Shown: piece by piece, positions 62,277-64,000 of the stretch
How the letters are laid out: every line of letters begins with the position of its first letter
Numbering within the stretch: position 1 is the first letter of the stretch
Origin: Actinocorallia populi
GTDB taxonomy: Bacteria > Actinomycetota > Actinomycetes > Streptosporangiales > Streptosporangiaceae
Assembly: GCF_002995495.1 (NCBI RefSeq)
Contig: NZ_PVZV01000007.1
Coordinates: 434,001-498,000 of the forward strand
Reading direction: 5' to 3'
DNA: 64,000 nt
Position numbers and translations under genes: made by a program
The notes under the pieces: generated by a model
Told to the model about the DNA's origin: nothing
What the model saw: only the letters and a program-made list of their open reading frames with translations
The model's database searches: none

Positions 62277-63296
62277 CTACCTGCCGGCCGCGGAGCGCAG
62301 CGCGGCCTCGACGACCTCCAGCCCCGCGACGGCGTCCTCCAGCGGCACCGGAGGCGGTCCGCCGTGCTCGAGCGCGTTCACCACCCCGGCGTAGAACTCC
62401 TGCCACGCGCCCGGGTCGGTGCGGACGGGGCGGGACTGGCCGGGCACGCCCAGGAAGCCGAAGGTCTCCGGCGGCATCTGGCCCCAGCCGGGCTCGCGCG
62501 GGGTGCGGCCCGCGCGCAGCGCCTCCTCCTGGCCGTCCATGCCGTGGGTGACGTAGGAGGCCCTGTCGCCCAGCACCCGGAACCGGGGGCCGAGGTCGGC
62601 GGCGGCCGCGCTCATCCACAGGTGGGACCGGACGCCGTTCTCGTGGGTCAGCGCCAGGAAGGCGTCGTCGGTGGTGGCCGCGCCCGCCCGCCGGGTGTCG
62701 AGTTCGGCGTAGACGTGCGTCGGCGGGCCGAACAGGCAGATCGCCTGGTCGATGAGGTGGGTGCCCAGGTCGTAGACGATGTTCCCTGCGTCGGCGGGGT
62801 CGGCCGACTCCTTCCAGGAGGACTTGACCCGGGGCCGCCACCGCTCGAAGCGCGACTCGAACCGCCCGACCTCGCCCAGCGCGCCCTCGGCCATGAGCCG
62901 CCGGAGCGTGCGGAAGTCGCCGTCCCAGCGGCGGTTGTGGTACGGGAACACCGGCGGCCCGATCCGGCCCAGCGCCAGCGCCTGCTCCGACGTCACCGCG
63001 ACCGGTTTGTCGAGCACGACCGGCAGCCCGGCCTCCAGCGCCCGGGTCGCCAGCGGCACGTGGGTGCGGTTCGGGGTGGTGATCACCATGAGGTCGCAGT
63101 GCGCCGGGTCGTTGAACACCGGCGCCGGATCGGGCAGCACCGCCACCCCCGGGTAGCGCCGCCGCACCTCCTCCTGCCGTTCGGGGTTCCCCGTCACCAC
63201 GGCCGTCAGGACCAGGCCGGGCACCGAGGTGATCAGCGGGGCGTGGAAGACCGAGCCACCGGTCCCGTAACCGAGGAGCACCACACGCAACGTCAT
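62277..63296 (-). CDS. Gfo/Idh/MocA family oxidoreductase
   Basis: A 339-residue dehydrogenase. The Rossmann domain has LLGYGTGGSVFHAPLI (a GxGxxG variant), VVTGNPERQEEVRRRYPG, VITTPNRTHVPLATRALEAGLPVVLDKPVAVT (EKP-like KP motif), and the C-terminal domain PADAGNIVYDLGTHLIDQAICLFG has the catalytic D-x3-H. It would oxidise or reduce a sugar or inositol-type substrate with NAD(P). The start at 63296 lacks a clear ribosome site. Confidence 0.92.
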   Translation of the reverse strand: MTLRVVLLGYGTGGSVFHAPLITSVPGLVLTAVVTGNPERQEEVRRRYPGVAVLPDPAPVFNDPAHCDLMVITTPNRTHVPLATRALEAGLPVVLDKPVAVTSEQALALGRIGPPVFPYHNRRWDGDFRTLRRLMAEGALGEVGRFESRFERWRPRVKSSWKESADPADAGNIVYDLGTHLIDQAICLFGPPTHVYAELDTRRAGAATTDDAFLALTHENGVRSHLWMSAAAADLGPRFRVLGDRASYVTHGMDGQEEALRAGRTPREPGWGQMPPETFGFLGVPGQSRPVRTDPGAWQEFYAGVVNALEHGGPPPVPLEDAVAGLEVVEAALRSAAGR

Positions 63297-63369
63297 GTCA
63301 CGATCATGGCAAACGGCTCGGGACCCGGTCGGATCCGGGGTCTCACCAGGCACGTTCGGGCGGGGCCGC

Positions 63370-64000
63370 TCAGGGCAGGCGCAGCTCGGCGTACACGGCG
63401 CGGTGGTCGCTGCCCGGCAGGTCGTGGACCGAGTAGTCCAGGACGGCGATCCGGCGGTCGGCGAAGACGTGGTCGATGACGATGCCGGGCGTCGACCATC
63501 CCGCGGTGGGCCAGGTGGCGTGCAGTCCCGCGCCGCGGACCTCGGCGGCGTCGCGGTAGCCGGTGGAGAGCAGACCGCGCAGGCTCGCGTGGTCGAGGGT
63601 GGCGTTGAAGTCCCCGGCCAGGATCCGGAGCTCGCCCTCGGGCGTGGCGGCGGGCAGCTCGGCCTGCGCGGCGCGCCAGCAACGGCCGAGGCCGGGGTGC
63701 AGGGGGGCGCAGGTGTGCACGGCCATGAACTCGGTCCGCTGCGCCGAGCCGGGGACGTCCAGCACCGCCCGGACGGCGCCCGCCGGGGCGACCCTGGCCT
63801 GGAAGGGGTGGCGCGAGTACAGCGTGGTGTCGTGCGTGCCGTTCGCGGTGTGCGGGAACAGGTCGAGGATGCCCTTCTCCTCCAACTTCTGGCGGGTTCC
63901 AGGCGGTAGCTCCTGGACCGACAGCACGTCGGCGCGCAGTTCCCGCGCCAGGCCGAGCAGCCGGTCGGGCGGGGTGAGACCGAACCGGATGTTGGCGCTG
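63370..64000 (-). CDS. Endonuclease/exonuclease/phosphatase family protein, 5' end outside window
   Basis: The visible C-terminal 209 residues have the EEP core: RADVLSVQEL (catalytic Glu), HTCAPLHPG, ILAGDFNATLDHASLRGLL (GDFN motif), IDHVFADRR and the final PGSDHRAVYAELRLP (SDH motif). The open frame runs beyond 64000 (SANIRFGLTPPDRLLGLAREL upstream), so the start and any membrane segments are not seen. The substrate may be nucleic acid or phosphoester lipids. Confidence 0.9.
   Translation of the reverse strand, partial: SANIRFGLTPPDRLLGLARELRADVLSVQELPPGTRQKLEEKGILDLFPHTANGTHDTTLYSRHPFQARVAPAGAVRAVLDVPGSAQRTEFMAVHTCAPLHPGLGRCWRAAQAELPAATPEGELRILAGDFNATLDHASLRGLLSTGYRDAAEVRGAGLHATWPTAGWSTPGIVIDHVFADRRIAVLDYSVHDLPGSDHRAVYAELRLP

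Overview
The window is very GC-rich, densely coded chromosomal DNA from a high-GC actinomycete. The evidence is a complete mce lipid-import operon, an F420-type (DDN) nitroreductase, a mycothiol-dependent maleylpyruvate isomerase-family protein, a SARP/AfsR-type regulator, and many promoters that look leaderless. The mix of mce genes, a large SARP-NB-ARC-TPR regulator and DUF2630, DUF3040 and DUF427 proteins would suit Streptosporangiales (Actinomadura, Nonomuraea or Streptosporangium-like), but that placement is inference. No rRNA, tRNA, CRISPR array, prophage or replication origin was seen.

Layout. 1-2.8 kb: a deazaflavin oxidoreductase and three short-chain dehydrogenases around a divergent promoter. 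2.8-4.1 kb: a decayed IS200/IS605-type element carrying a broken tnpB; its right end supplies the stop codon of the third dehydrogenase. 4.3-13.2 kb: a promoter and nine-gene mce operon (two YrbE/MlaE permeases, six MCE proteins, one Mce-associated protein) ending at a bidirectional terminator. 13.2-22 kb: small metabolic and regulatory genes, including a VOC protein whose start codon lies inside a 27-bp palindrome, a MocR regulator divergent from a FAD oxidase, a LysR/DoxX pair, and a drug exporter beside a TetR gene that has lost its DNA-binding half. 22-29 kb: an EF-G-like GTPase with a long leader and upstream small ORF, two redox enzymes, and a 1058-residue SARP-type regulator. 29-37.4 kb: secreted phospholipase C, an ArsR/luciferase-like pair, a pyridoxamine-oxidase-fold protein, DUF427/thioesterase, and a DrrAB-like ABC exporter divergent from a WYL regulator. 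37.4-49.2 kb: fused SecDF, a PrmC-like methyltransferase, AzlCD with divergent Lrp, aldo/keto reductase, dehydrogenase, a NarL-type two-component system and a mycothiol-enzyme homologue. 49.4-54.5 kb: the least familiar region, with a conserved hypothetical protein, a 1053-residue protein joining a helical N-terminus, a Pro/Gln/Tyr/Gly repeat domain and a degenerate CbxX/EccA-like AAA domain, an RsbW-like ATPase and a DUF3040 protein. 54.6-64 kb: glycosidase-like lipoprotein, TetR, isochorismate synthase divergent from a tyrosine phosphatase, a large unknown membrane protein, an EamA exporter, a Gfo/Idh oxidoreductase and a partial endonuclease/phosphatase gene.

Recurring themes. Many regulator/target pairs are divergent across 45-120 bp, with palindromes over the promoters. 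At least eight starts lie about 7 nt after a TANNNT-like -10 box and lack a Shine-Dalgarno sequence, suggesting leaderless mRNAs. The best candidate for something undescribed is the 50.1-53.7 kb pair: the repeat-rich pseudo-AAA protein and the adjacent anti-sigma-type ATPase. All product calls rest on reading motifs and family resemblance; no database search was run.
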